Source of the DNA: Membranipora membranacea
Lineage: Eukaryota; Bryozoa; Gymnolaemata; Cheilostomatida; Membraniporidae
Direction: 5' to 3'
Length of the DNA stretch: 64,000 nt
Assembly (NCBI GenBank): GCA_914767715.1
Contig: OU612071.1
Coordinates: forward strand, 17,976,948 to 18,040,947
A program made the translations under genes and the position numbers. Under the pieces are notes generated by a model. The model was not told where the DNA came from, searched no databases, and worked only from the letters and a program-made list of their open reading frames with translations. This document shows, piece after piece, positions 32,765 through 44,609 of the stretch. How positions within the stretch are numbered: the stretch's first letter is position 1; each line of letters begins with the position of its first letter.

Positions 32765-35496
32765 TTATCTATTTTGCTGCTCACAAAGAAAATAAGACTT
32801 ATGCTCACATGTGATATCTCCCCAGTAAAAAGTGTGACTGGCCCAAGCAATAACACAAGGTTGTGTCTTTGGATCACCCGGCTCCCCTACATACCAGTAA
32901 GCCATATTCATGCGTCCTGTATCCATACCAAACCATTCAAACTCTTTCTTTTCAGACAAATACCTTCCTCCTACCCATACGCTTCCCTTCCAAGCTGCAA
33001 ATCAATAGTAAGCGATTAAGGTGTATATAAGACTATAAGACTATAAGGCTACTCAACATGATGGATGGTTGGTAAACTTGCTATCACAGCTGTCCAGGCC
33101 AACATGTGGCTTTTCCATGAAATTGGAAACACGTTTACAATATTGTTTAATTATTGAGAACCAATGGTTGGAGACAGTGGCGTATATTAGCAATCACGGA
33201 CCAGGGATATCCGTAAATCGAAATCATGTGCAAGCCAGGCTGAATAGCTCAGTGTGTAGAGCGTCTGCCTGGTATTCACTCTTTATTAAGAATGTTGTGG
33301 CTTCGGTCTCAACGATGGCAGATTTTTTTCAAATGGGTGCTTTATAACTGGAGCATTTTTACTTTTCCCAAGGGGGGTGTCTTATAAATGATGAATTACG
33401 GTACATACAGAGTTTGAATTTTGACCTTGAGCTGGACAAGCCAATCAAAAGCCCCATGTATTGACACACACCCAAACCCTCCCTACCACGCCTACGGCGT
33501 GTGGATCGGGCTGTGCCCGATCATTATGCTCATCTCTAAAAAGTCAGTGAGTGAAATTTTTTAGAATATACGCCCCTGATTTGAGAACGATTGCACGCCA
33601 TTAAGTATCTGCATTGTATAATGCCATTATGCATGTTTACAACTTGTATCATCTTGTCCCCAAGTGTATAATCAAACCTAATCCACAATTTGGTTACTAG
33701 ATAATGTATATTTACATAATTATTGTTGACCTACTGGAAATAAGTTGTTGGTGTCTTAGCCAGGCAGCAGATTCTACAGTGTCAAATGTAGTGAGAAACT
33801 CTCCGGCATTCTCACAGCTAGCTTTAGCATCGAACCAGCTGAGAGCAGTCTCCACATATCTGATACAGGTACCTCTGTAAGGGTTCAGTTTGTATCCAGA
33901 TGGGCATGTAACATCTGAGCAGAAAACAAAACCAGAATTTAACTTTGAGCTAGGTTTGGAGAGTCTGAAACTGAGTAGTCACTGAAAAATTGAAACGGTG
34001 ACATGGTGATGCGGTGATATTGTGACAAAGGACTTGTGACAAGATGACATTCCGACAATGTGACACCATGTAACAGTGATGCACTGTCAAGCTGATATAG
34101 TTTCATGGTGACACATTGAAACTGTCAGGCAATATCACAAGTGCCAGAATGTTGTGAGGCAACAACACTGTGCAACAGTGACACAGTAAGACAGTATCAC
34201 AGTCAGATAGTATGACATTGAGACAGTGCCACAGTAAGACAGACAGTATCACAGAGAGAGCATGTCACATTCAGACAGTGTCACATTGAGACATGGTCAA
34301 AGTGGAACAGTGTTACAGTGAGACAGTGTGACAGTGAGACAGTGTCACGGTGAAACAGTGTTATAGTGAGACAGTGTCACAGTGAGACAGTGCCACAGTG
34401 AGACAGTGTTACAGCAATGAAATTCATTGGTCACAGTGAGACAGTATCACAGTGGGTCAGTGTCACAGTGTCACAGTGGGACAGTGTCACAGTGAGGCAG
34501 TGTCACGGTGTTACAGTGGCAATGAGATATTGACCAAGTAATGTTGATGATGTCAGTGCCAGTAACAGGGAGAGGGCTAGTATCACGGTTACGTTGAGCC
34601 ACTGTTGTACAAGGATACAGTGGCAGAGTGACACAGAAATGCAGTAGGATAGTAATACAAAGACAAGTTGTCAAAGTGACAAGGTAATACTGTGAGGTAC
34701 CTGCTGCAACAGCGTTATACTGATTGATTGTCCTGTTCAGCACCTCAATTCTATCATCTATTACGTTCAGCTCTGTGCTGACATGCTCTCTGACATCTCC
34801 CAGCTGCAGCTGAAGTTTGGAACTTTCAGCTTTCATTTCCTGTCTGAGTTCTGAAGCCTGTGCAGAGATCTCCCTCTGCAGATCAGAGTCTGATACTTGA
34901 CTCTGTACTTGAACTGTGGAGAGCTTATCTTGTAGCTGAGTCAGCAGAAGAGAGTGAAGATCTACCGGTTTAGACACTGAGATAACCTCACGCTGCTCCA
35001 CAGACTTTACTCTGGGTGACACACACACCTTCAGGATAAAAATCAAAAAGATGTTATACGATTTTTCAAAAGGTTACTTATGAAAGTTAATATGCAAGGT
35101 AATATTTTAGCCTGACTCTATTATACCTGCTGAATTGTATCTGAGGATGAGTCATTTCTGCAGCGTGTTAACTTGCGGCTCCTTTGATTTGCTATGTGCT
35201 TAGTTTAGAGACACAATTTATATGCACAACAATAATCATCCAATGTGACTAGAGAGGATATTTCAACTCGACAACTGATTGGAATTTGTATTTTCCAATA
35301 ATTGTTACAGCAGCTTTCAGATTGTGCTCACCTTTTCTAAATTTATAATCCTAGCATCAAGCCCCCCAACATGAACCGCTCCGATCCCGATAATACAGAA
35401 TATAACAGCAATCAAGAGGAAGATCACAGTGATGCATGCAGTGATAGCTTTACTGTGTCCATCAGGTGATCGCCTTTCCTCTTTCGGAGGATCCAT
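32765..35496 (-). CDS. Type II membrane C-type lectin, four exons, complete
   Basis: Exons 35332-35496 (phase 0), 34701-35028 (phase 1), 33735-33914 (phase 1) and 32765-32994 join in phase to 300 residues. Residues 1-20 are a charged cytoplasmic tail (MDPPKEERRSPDGHSK). About 20-42 is the membrane segment (ITACITVIFLLIAVIF and on). About 60-160 is a coiled-coil stalk (LQREISAQASELRQEM, then VREHVSTELNVIDDRIEVL), implying oligomers. About 165-300 is a long-form C-type lectin domain with six Cys: TCPSGYKLNPYRGTC, SWFDAKASCENAG, WVGG, PCVI, YWGDITCEHKSYFLCE. At the sugar site the usual EPN/QPD is GEPGD and WND is WGD, so Ca-dependent sugar binding is uncertain. The architecture matches animal cell-surface recognition lectins such as those of innate immunity. 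Donors are GTGAGC, GTACCT and GTAGGT. Confidence 0.92.
33233..33330 (+). repeat. tRNA-like sequence in lectin intron
   Basis: GCTGAATAGCTCAGTGTGTA followed by GAGCG looks like a tRNA acceptor strand and A box. GTGGCTTCGGTCTC about 50 bases later is a degenerate B box and T arm. The anticodon arm does not pair. It is probably a SINE or pseudogene in the last intron of the lectin gene. Confidence 0.4.
33985..34515. repeat. Minisatellite of CAGTG(A/T)GA-type units in intron
   Basis: About 500 bp of imperfect tandem repeats built on CAGTGTCACAGTGAGA, with a ladder of diverged units (GTGACA..., AGACAGTAT...) toward the left. It lies in the lectin intron between the stalk exon and the first lectin-domain exon. 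The most homogeneous part is about 34300-34510. Such arrays are prone to length variation. Confidence 0.8.
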
Positions 35497-38400
35497 CTTA
35501 AATCTACGTTGAAAGTGTAATGAGCATCATAATTTTGTAATGGATGCATGGGAATCAACAGCTGCAGTATAATCCGGTATCAACTGGACGCATAGTACCG
35601 ATGTCATGCATGCAGTAGTGATGTAATGTCACCAGATAACAAATATGTGTACTTCTCTGGTTGATCAGCTTTACGTATATCCGATCAGTGGCAAACAATT
35701 TTGATATTTATATATTCTCAGAAATTCATGCCTGGCCTAGTGATTTAAGAGTTTTCATGGTGAAGGCAAATCTTATGTCTACTTTAGCGCTCCAAAATAT
35801 TTTGTCATGTTATAAGTTCAGAGTTTTCTTTACATATGCTATCATTGGCAATCACCATGAATCTGTGTTTCGTGGCAATGCCACAAAATAGGGACTGTGA
35901 GTGCAGCAAGCGTTTTAAGATTATAAAGATTTCCTTGTGACAGCGATGAGGATATAGTTCTAGATGGACATCAGTCTTCATAAGAGTAGGAGGTATCTTA
36001 GCTCAGCCCCTGTCATCAAACATGCAATTGATCAAGTATCTGGTTTGGAGTCTGACAGCAGCCTTCTGACTACTGGAACTACGCCACTGTTCTCCTTCCT
36101 GCCTGCAGACTTAGAGCAACATGGCGACTAAAGAACGGTGGCTGTGCCAAAAAGACACCTCTTTTTTTCAGTCTTCGGACAAAGATGAAAACTTACGATT
36201 CAAACTCACTAGGGAGAAGAAATCAATTACAAACATTACAACTTTGTACTCAATTAAGTTTTACTATCATTCCATTTATTTTGCCTCTTTATAAGTGGTA
36301 CTCATATTTACTACAATCTATCATCTAACTATTTACTGAATCATTTATTTTTACTCCAGAACTCAGCATTCGGGTTGGTCGCTAACATCCATAACATCAC
36401 TTATCACATGGTACCAACTAATGACTTATCAAGATTGTTACACCTTTTATCCTTACTTGTGCCAAATATTTATTTTACTGGCATCACTGGACGTCATAAT
36501 TGTAAAATTAATTGTAAAATTAATTGTAAAATTAATTGTACAAAATTGTATAAAATTGTAAAAATCATTGCAAAATAATTATGAAATTCATTATAAAAAG
36601 GGATAAATCAGAAATCTCAACCACTTTTGTCTCTACATTAACGTGATATATGGCTTTTTCAAACTTTTTAATATTGCATTGGTGATCATATCTAATAGTT
36701 ATTTTCACAGTTTAAACCTCCCCAATATTTCACCTTGATTCGCAGTGACCTCTGAAAGTTCATTTTGGGGCAAAAAGAGCCCCTGTGCCCTGTGATTGAG
36801 ATATTTGATAATTTTGTGCTTCCACCATAGAGAGGAGGCATGGCACTAACTGGAGGAGTGACACTTTAGTGAAAATTTTTGTTTTTAGGCCTCCTGTCTT
36901 AAAATTGAGTTTTGCAATCGTAATAGGGCTATTTCTAACCCCTCATTACATGCCACCCTTATAATGGAGGAACTAAAACTTCCGAACTATTATACCGTTT
37001 TGGTCCTGTACGGTCTCTTCTCTCAATAATCTTACCAGCTTACAGATCCTGGTTGTCACAACTGTAATAGATATTACCCCAAATTTTCACTAATTTAGGA
37101 CAAAGTTTTCCAGCCAAAATTCAGATTTTCAGAAAGATGTCAGTCAAATTTGTTGTCAGCTTGATGAACAGCAGAAGATTGTCTAGATTTCGTCAGAAGC
37201 GATTATTGATTATGGCTTCACATTATTGAGATATTTGGATTTTTGTGGTTAAACCAGCTTTATTTGGTTTTTACTCCTTGGTCAAGGTACCTGCAAGCTT
37301 TGCGTCAAAGGGGAAAGTTATGGGAAGCTTGATGCCAAAAACTCCTTTCATCTATTTGTCACATATAGGGTTCTGGAGAATGAACTGAATTCAAAGTTTT
37401 TGATTACAGTAAAAAATAGAATATGCAGGCTCTCCGGTAAAAATTTCTCTTTGTACAGCCTTAGTCCACAATTAGACATGAAGTTTTATGCTTAAATTAC
37501 ACCTAACTATCCTAGCTAAATTGATACGGTGGGTTTAGCTAGGAAGGCAGTATTGTGACAGTTTTTACAATAGGATTAAATATTACAATCCTTGAATGAT
37601 GCTGCCACAATGTACCCTTGGTCTGTGTAACCATTGAACCTTAAACTTATCAATGTAATTGCGGTCCATCGTCTACTGGGCTTTGGTTGGCACCCAGGTG
37701 TGCTCTGACCTGCCTGCAAACAGAGAGCAACCTGACGCAGATATTGTGGCCTGGCCATAAGGCAACGAAATTCGCTTGTGACAAGACATCTGATTTAAAT
37801 CAACCTTCAACTTTAATCAGTCTTGAGACACAAAGGTTATCCTCAGGTTTTGATATTCTAATATTACATTGCCTTTAAATCATTTGGAAAAGATAAACAA
37901 GGCACAACAGTAACAAATTCTTTCCCTGTAATGAAACACAGAGACTGCAATACAACTGGTTGTTTACAAATAAGATTTTCTTGAGGGATTAGATAATTTA
38001 CTCTGAGAAAACAATGTCTGTAATTGCTCTAACTGATATCTTCATCCAGCTTAGGTCTCAATTGTACTTGGATTGTTTCAATGCACCGTGTGGAGAATTG
38101 CTTCAGATTTTGTTTGAGGCCATCTCAGATTTGTTGCTTATTCAGGCAGCCCACCTGTTTGGCTAACCGAATCCTCAAAAGTAACAACATTATAACTTGT
38201 TGCAGTATAGATGCATAGACATGAATATAGAATATAATGTGTGTTATTAAGGGTGAGCCCTCCAGACACACAGTTATCATAATCCTATACGCATCCAGCA
38301 TAGTTACATTAGTGTTTTTCAATAATAAAAATATTGGGATGACATACGAGTAAAATTTAAGCTCAAACATTTGGGTGTAGTTTGAAAATGCTATCATTGA

Positions 38401-39440
38401 ACAGTATCCACTGAAAAAGCCAAATCCAAACCATGTTTCGGAATATTAATAATATTAATTATTTTGAGGTCTATAGTCATTCTGATAGAATTTGATGGGT
38501 GACTGATTGGTCACCACGATCCATACTAAAAAACTTATATCAATCAACAGAAATATTCTTTTGTTTAAGTTCAGTAAAGCATCTCCATTGTCATTTGTTA
38601 ATTGCTCAACTCCTTTGATAAAAGGCAATTAGAATTAGTTTGAAACTGTACACAATGGCATAGAAACTACAAATATATAGGCTCTTTGCACTGCCTTGCG
38701 CAACATTGCCACTGCACTGATGGATGAAATACACACCGCAATTTTAAATATGTTAAAAAGATATTTCAAACATGCCCTCAAGAGCTCATTTAGATAATGT
38801 GATGAACTGATGCTCCAAAAAAAACCAGATCTCTGTGAGTTACCATGTCGAAATGTAGTTCTGCCCAAACAGAAAAACACGAACTTGGAGATTTTTTGTC
38901 AGATTTGGAGTTTTTTGCAGAAAAAGATAAATGAATAGCTAGCTGATTGACTAACGATCCAGGTGACCAAATGTGGTTATTCCGAATTAAAAACTGTAGG
39001 AAGGAGATAGCTTTTGGAAAAGTAAGGAGGAGATAACTACAACTGAGCATTTTTGACTTTAAATAACTGAGTGGTCCAAAACATACACTCCTCTCCAGCA
39101 AGCCATAGTATTTCCGAGATTTGTCAGTAGCGTTTGATGATAAGTCCAATAGTTGAGAAGCTATGAGCATAAACATTGCTCTCTCGATGCTAAAAAATCA
39201 CCCAAAAAAGATGATCCGTTGTTGTACACAATGTGATTTGCATGTAATACTGCATAGATTTTGATCACGCTTTTGCATACCTTAATTTACTGCATCATTT
39301 TGCCCTTTGCTTTGCTTTCAATGTATTTTAGTTTATGTACAATTAATCAAGTTAGAAACATGCGGTTTAAAAAGATTTGCGATATAAAGCATAAGCCAGA
39401 CTACTGCCAATGAGTCAGTGAAGGAATTTTTGAGATGGGA
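35497..39440. other. Intergenic DNA, no gene seen
   Basis: Holds the lectin promoter at its left end, with no clear TATA box. There is a three-to-four-unit tandem repeat of TAATTGTAAAAT at about 36497-36540. Open frames at 35661-35891, 38125-38397 and 38635-39176 show no domain. A 57-codon frame from ATG 36121 was also inspected and not accepted. Confidence 0.35.
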
Positions 39441-39449
39441 CAAGTAGCT

Positions 39450-40110
39450 CCTGAGAAACTGAAAAGACGATTCATCACGTTGAGGGGCCAAAGTATCATT
39501 CTGAAAATTTTTATGGACAATGGTAGCTGTTGGCAAGGTACTGCAAGGACAGTGATGTGGTAATGACACCTTTTCACTGTTGGCTTAGTTCAACTTTTTT
39601 TGCAAACCGTCTTCTAATCATAAGAGCTTCAAATAACAAATGGTGTTAGCAAAAACTAGATCTATCAGGTACTTCATGAAAAAGAGGCTTCATACTCAAT
39701 CATTATGTCAATGAGATACCACCGCCATCTCCTGGTACAGCTGAAGCCATCATAGTGGCAGCCAGAACATTATGGTATTCCCAAGTTAAATGATCTGACC
39801 CATTTTGTTTTGAATGATCATTGATAGCTGGATCCTTGAAATAGACAGTCAGTAATAGGGGGGGGGGATACTTTACAATAAGGGGGGGGGGGACACTTTA
39901 CAATATGGGTGACACTTTACAATAAGGGGGACACTTTACAATAGGGGGGAGGACACTTTACACTAGGGGGGACACTTTACAATAGGAGGGGGGGACTGCT
40001 TACAATAGGGGGAGACAGTTAGCGTAGGCCTTTCGCTATTTCAAAACTCCCCAGGACAATTTATATTATTGTATAATGCCCCGGGGTTGTTTTCGCCCAG
40101 GGGTCAGTTT
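39450..40110 (+). repeat. Interspersed repeat family R1, copy 2, expanded array
   Basis: Unique-like part (to about 39830) aligns with 61.87-62.24 kb: blocks CATTCTGAA, ACTCAATCATTATGT, CTGGTACANCTGAA, CATCATANTGNCAGCCAG and ATCTGACC. It is followed by an expanded array (39858-40020) of the roughly 19-bp unit GGGGGACACTTTACAATA, at least eight units. It ends with CCCC(A/G)GGACAATTTA and a GCCCCGGGG-type segment also seen in copy 3. It is non-coding. Confidence 0.7.
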
Positions 40111-40954
40111 ACAATACTACACCAGTTTTGTAGATCATTCTCATCAAATGAAAATTCTGCCAATAAATTTGACAAAAACACAAGAACCTGTCATTGAGGG
40201 CATAAGTGTCAATATTGTCTGAATCAGGAACACTTGATTAATTATAATGCTGCCTGATAAGGACAAATGATTGCTCAAAATTACTTGGCTGAACGCGCTA
40301 ATGGGGGCTGGCCTATCAACGGAAGTCCCGCTAGAAGTCGCGATCAAAGAGTGCAAGTTACAGTAGGAGAAATCGAAACTTCTGATGGTCTGTTGTTTTG
40401 ATTGCTTTTGAGTTAAAGCTTCCAAAAAACCTTTGGAAGGTCTGTATGTAGGTAGGTAGGTAGGTTGGTGGGTAGGCAGGTGTACAACATATTACATGGT
40501 GTAATTCTCATTGTAGAGAATTGTTATTACCTAATCAAAATGCAGATTGATAAATTAACATCGCTCATTGGTAAATTATATAATCTCAAAAAAGAAATTG
40601 TAAATATTGCTCTTATTTGCAAAAAGGTTTTTGATACCTTATTACTGTTTTCATACCTGTACTATCTCAAAAAGAGATTTTGTGTACCTATGTTATTTTG
40701 GTTAAGGCGTAATCTAGCATTGATTGTTAACAACTCATTTTATTGTGAAACCAGATGTATTCTCAAGAAAACTATTCTGTAGCAAAACGGAATGCAATGA
40801 CTTTCAGTCAAAATCATTGGTGTGCTTTGGTGATACTTGATCCAACAAACAATATTGAATGTAAACCCCACAAAAATGATTGATTGATGGTGTAAAAAAC
40901 ACCATTTTTGAATTTTATTTGCGATTTTTCAACTAATACTCAAACTCTTTTTAT
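40111..40954. other. Intergenic DNA with short GTAG microsatellite
   Basis: A (GTAG)n-like run lies at about 40446-40480. The plus frame 40465-40782 has no recognisable domain. Nothing else was seen. Confidence 0.35.
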
Positions 40955-41037
40955 TTTATATTTCCATTTATGTGCCGTACATTGGATGCTATCAACCCAC
41001 CACAGGATGGATATTAGAATTAGGCAATAATCAAACT
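40955..41037 (+). repeat. Dispersed repeat R2, copy 1
   Basis: ATTTATGTGCC, GATGCTATCAACC, ACAG(G/A)ATGGATAT and TTAGGCAATAA occur in the same order and spacing at 59.02-59.10 kb. This could be the 3' end of an unidentified retroelement. The TTAA MITE lies at its right edge. Confidence 0.55.
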
Positions 41038-41041
41038 TTAA

Positions 41042-41135
41042 AGGGCAACCAAGGTTTGGCAGCAATGCATTAATGAGTAATAAATAATGTGTCAATGAGG
41101 GCCAATGAGAAGTTGTTTGAAACCCTGGTTGCCCT
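41042..41135. mobile_element. TTAA-flanked MITE, short deletion derivative
   Basis: 94 bp between TTAA duplications (41038-41041 and 41136-41139). The ends AGGGCAACCAAGGTTT (left) and AGGGCAACCAGGGTTT (right, reverse complement) are near-perfect inverted repeats. The internal halves match the two ends of the 377-bp copy at 46,490-46,866 in inverted orientation, so it is an internally deleted relative. TTAA targets suggest piggyBac-type mobilisation. Confidence 0.8.
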
Positions 41136-41139
41136 TTAA

Positions 41140-43609
41140 ACTTCATGACATCTTGTCAAACACAGCCATATCTAGCAGCACTCACAAAAGATACACCAGC
41201 TGAGGGTAGAAAACTGTGACCTATGTTACTTCCTGCTGTGTTTGCTTGCAAAATGTGTCATTGTTTGCATCTTATTATGTTATTCGATTAGCAATAATTG
41301 TTCTGTTTAGTTTTATCACTAAACAGTTCAGGAAGCTATGTATAGGTATCAGCCTGCACATTCTTGTGATGTATTCTTGGGCAGGCAGGATTTGGCAGTG
41401 GTTGCTAGTATAAATCCCGGCCATTGCACATGAGTGCGCTAAGTTGAACAAATATATATGTCTCTATGTTATATTCCTGTAAAGATTGTTGGAGAGCAGC
41501 TAATAAAAAGTAATTCACATTTTACATTTACATTAACCAGCACCCTGGAGTAGATGAGCTGCTTGCAGATGCTACCTTTAAGCTTGCTTGGAATAATTAC
41601 AAGCATTATGATTGTGAGTATTAATTTAGGTACCCAAAGGAGTGTGATTCTATGGTGGTGTCTTTCATGATATTATTTGAATTTCAGTCTCTCCCGGAGG
41701 AAAGCTTTAATTGCCAATCTGAATATGTAACCTGTCGGATCAAGGCTTTAATCCAGGACAGGACACAATTTGTGTTTGCACTTCATCTGTCCAGGCTGGC
41801 TAGAGCAAACACAAAACCTACTTCAGGGCCGAACCTTGGCTTTGTATATATTTTCAAAGCTGTGAACCTTTTATTGCATAAGCTGATTACTTACTGTAAA
41901 TACTGCATAGTTCATGAAGAGGTATATTTATATCATCTGGGAAAAGTATGACTGTGCACATGATCATCTATCATTTAGCCTTCGAATAAGAAAAGTTTTA
42001 GTTGAAAAACCCCTCAGAGTGATAGCTATCCTTATTAGGTAATATCAAAATATTACGACCTACATCTCATCATACATGTCGCATATGATTAAGGTCTCAA
42101 CTATCAACTTCAAAATCAATCGAACTTGGTAGATTGTGTTGGCTCTGATTGATGGGTGGGTCTTCTCGGCCCACCAACATATCGTATTTCACATATCTTG
42201 ATGACAAGCCAACACGGTTCAGATAAAAGAGATCCAACTTGTTGTCCTAGTTCTTTTTGCACTATATATTATATATTGCTGGAGGAAAATCTTGTGTGAA
42301 CATATCAGACAAATTTTCCCTCTGGCACCTGTTAACTGCTCTGTGCATGTTCAAGATAACGAATTTTTATGTTTTTCTCTGCAGCATGGGCTTGAATTAA
42401 TTCAACTAGACTGAGTACCTATTTTTTGGAAAAAACTAGTTTTGGTGTCTCATTTCTTTGAACTCTCTCGATGGAAATCAGCGCTACCATTGCTGTGGTG
42501 CAGTGATAATGTATGTCATCAGAGTATCCTGCAGGCAGAATGTCTGTAGAATCTCTCATAGCGTCTGAAGTCAACTGAACTGAACTGAGGCCAAGCAAAC
42601 AAAGTTATACTAAGACTGTAGATTTATTTATCACTATACAGAGATGTCTTCTTTTTGAACAAGGGGACACAACTAAGAATACGTCTGTCAGGTTACACTG
42701 GAAAAACCTCAAGAATGGAATCCTAGTGTCATCATTCAACATTCCATTAAAGTGAAAGACAACCACAAAAGTTATAATTTGATATTTTATGCGTAATGAT
42801 GTACTCCTTCTAAATTTGGATGTTATAAATAAATGTTAAATTTTAATTATTTCAATTACAAGCTCTCTTCCACGTTTGTGTTTCAGTTACACCAATACCC
42901 ATACTCTCAAAATAAATTATTGGAAAAAAGTGATGTATAAATAATTTTTATTCTAGAATCGAAGCAGTTATCTTTCGTTGTGTCAATCTAAATATATAAA
43001 CAGTCATCTCAGTTACAAAATCATCTACAAAAACAATGTTATTGCTTTCAATAACGCAATTAAGCATTTTCTTATGATAGCTTCTCAACTTAATTCTGCT
43101 TACTGCAGCTATGGGATGGAGGGGCTACTGACTGCCCTGTGGTGAAGATCCAAAGCTTATACCTATAATTTCTATTGTTGAGTATGTTGCCTACTGGTGA
43201 AAGTCAATTGCATCTTGATATGTATTTAGTTGTGCCAGTGTTGTCTTCTATTTTAACTGCCCATATTATAATTTGAAGGCCAACTAAGGCCACGAAGATA
43301 ACAGACTGATGACTACAACAGTTCCAATTAAGTAATCACACAATGTTAGATTAGCTGATGATAAGTTTTTTATTCTGTCGGTGAATTGAAAAAGAAGTTA
43401 AAAATATATTATAAGCAAATTTCGTCACATAGTACGATATTGAAAATAAAGTTTCGATTTAGTAAAGAAACAGAATATGCTATGTTATATTTTTGTTAAA
43501 AGTTCAATTTCAATGTGGCATGAAAATTACATTCAAATTCAGTTATACATAATGGGTTATGTTGGGTGTTCATTCTTTAACTTGCTCCTGCCATCATGAA
43601 TATATAATT
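41140..43609. other. Intergenic DNA, no gene seen
   Basis: AT-rich sequence. The plus frame 41652-41951 follows a possible acceptor (TTTCAG) but shows no recognised domain. No RNA genes or element ends were identified. Confidence 0.35.
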
Positions 43610-44271
43610 CTAACGTTTCTTTCCGAAGGAAAAGCTCATAGGCGACAAACCAAAATTGATACGCCTTCTGCCTATATTCCAGCTTCCAAGATTCATGACC
43701 CTGTGGATACAAAATAATGTGATGAACGCTATGTTTAATTCAGGTTGATGTGAAATCAAAAGATATACATGACATAAAAGGAATACTTTCAAATGATTCA
43801 AATAATTATGTGCAGGCAAACTGGATTCAATTTCTTTTAAATGGCTCAAAAAATATTGCATAACACAAAACATCTAGAATAAATTATTTTTTGTTGTACT
43901 ACTTACGGGTTATACGATCTATACGGGTCCGGCATTCCATAGTTCCTATAAAAAGAAATTAAACTGTGTTAACAAGAAATAATGTGATGAACAATATTTT
44001 TGAAATCAGTTTGATGTGATATCAAAAGACAACCATGCCCTAATGGGGAAACTTTCCACTGTAGCAGCAAGTTGAATCAAATAACTTGAAGTGCTTGCAA
44101 ATTAGACTAACTCGTATATAAGACTTGTGAAGCAAAACTCTGATACCAATCCAGGCCTACATGATATAAGTAAATATCCCTAATTACTGACTACCTAACC
44201 CTTAATCAACAAGAAGCACTGTATACTGTCAACAATGGTTCATCATATTATCTAAGCAGTTTTGAATGTCA

Positions 44272-44307
<36 letters not shown>

Positions 44308-44449
44308 ATTTTTATATGAAGTAGAACAAAGCACTATTAAACTTCACTCACCAATCGAACGAAGATCGCTTGTTTCTCATCAGAGAGTGAGCAGAGCTCA
44401 TAACAAGTAAAGCGAAGAAAGTGATATAGAATAATCTAAGTATTTCCAT
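43610..44449 (-). CDS. Precursor of two amidated neuropeptide-like peptides
   Basis: Three exons join in phase: 44352-44449 (phase 2, donor GTGAGT), 43907-43945 (phase 2, donor GTAAGT) and 43610-43700, encoding 75 residues. Residues 1-22 are a signal peptide (MEILRLFYITFFALLVMSSA and on). Then LMRN-KR, a 28-residue peptide beginning SSFDWNYGMPDPY and ending NLGSWNIG, an RRR site, INFGLSPMSFSFG, and KKR directly before the stop. Gly before each multibasic site predicts C-terminal amidation: ...GSWNI-amide and INFGLSPMSFSF-amide. This is a textbook neuropeptide precursor. The -FSF-amide end recalls F-type SALMFamides, but the Ser expected at -5 is Met, so the family is unassigned. The gene is paired head-to-head with a paralogue at 52.4 kb. 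Confidence 0.87.
44273..44304. repeat. (TA)n microsatellite
   Basis: About 15 TA units in the first intron of the amidated-peptide gene. Confidence 0.95.
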
Positions 44450-44605
44450 GATGATGAGAGTATTGAGACTTTCAAGTCACTCTGTAAAATGCTGGATGGT
44501 CTGTTCTGAGTGAGCTGCTGCCTTTTATACTTAAAATACAAGGAAGTATTGATAGCAATGTGGTCTGTCAATGAAATAATGGCAGCCTCGTATGACAACC
44601 ACAAC
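44450..44605 (-). promoter_or_regulatory. TATA promoter of amidated-peptide gene
   Basis: TATAAAA at 44523-44529 (minus) within GTATAAAAGGCAGCAGCTC, 74 bases before the ATG. The block from about 44600 to the start codon is highly similar to 52.23-52.38 kb, including the 5' UTR (ACTTGAAAGTCTCAATACTC then TCATCATC). Transcription probably starts about 30 bases after the TATA box. Confidence 0.8.
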
Positions 44606-44609
44606 ACAA

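Noticed and set aside
36121-36295. Short frame from ATG 36121 after a less AT-rich stretch
   Set aside because: Under 60 codons, no domain, no splice partner found.
41652-41951. 99-codon plus frame after a TTTCAG
   Set aside because: No recognised domain, partner exon or donor in frame; composition is compatible with chance.
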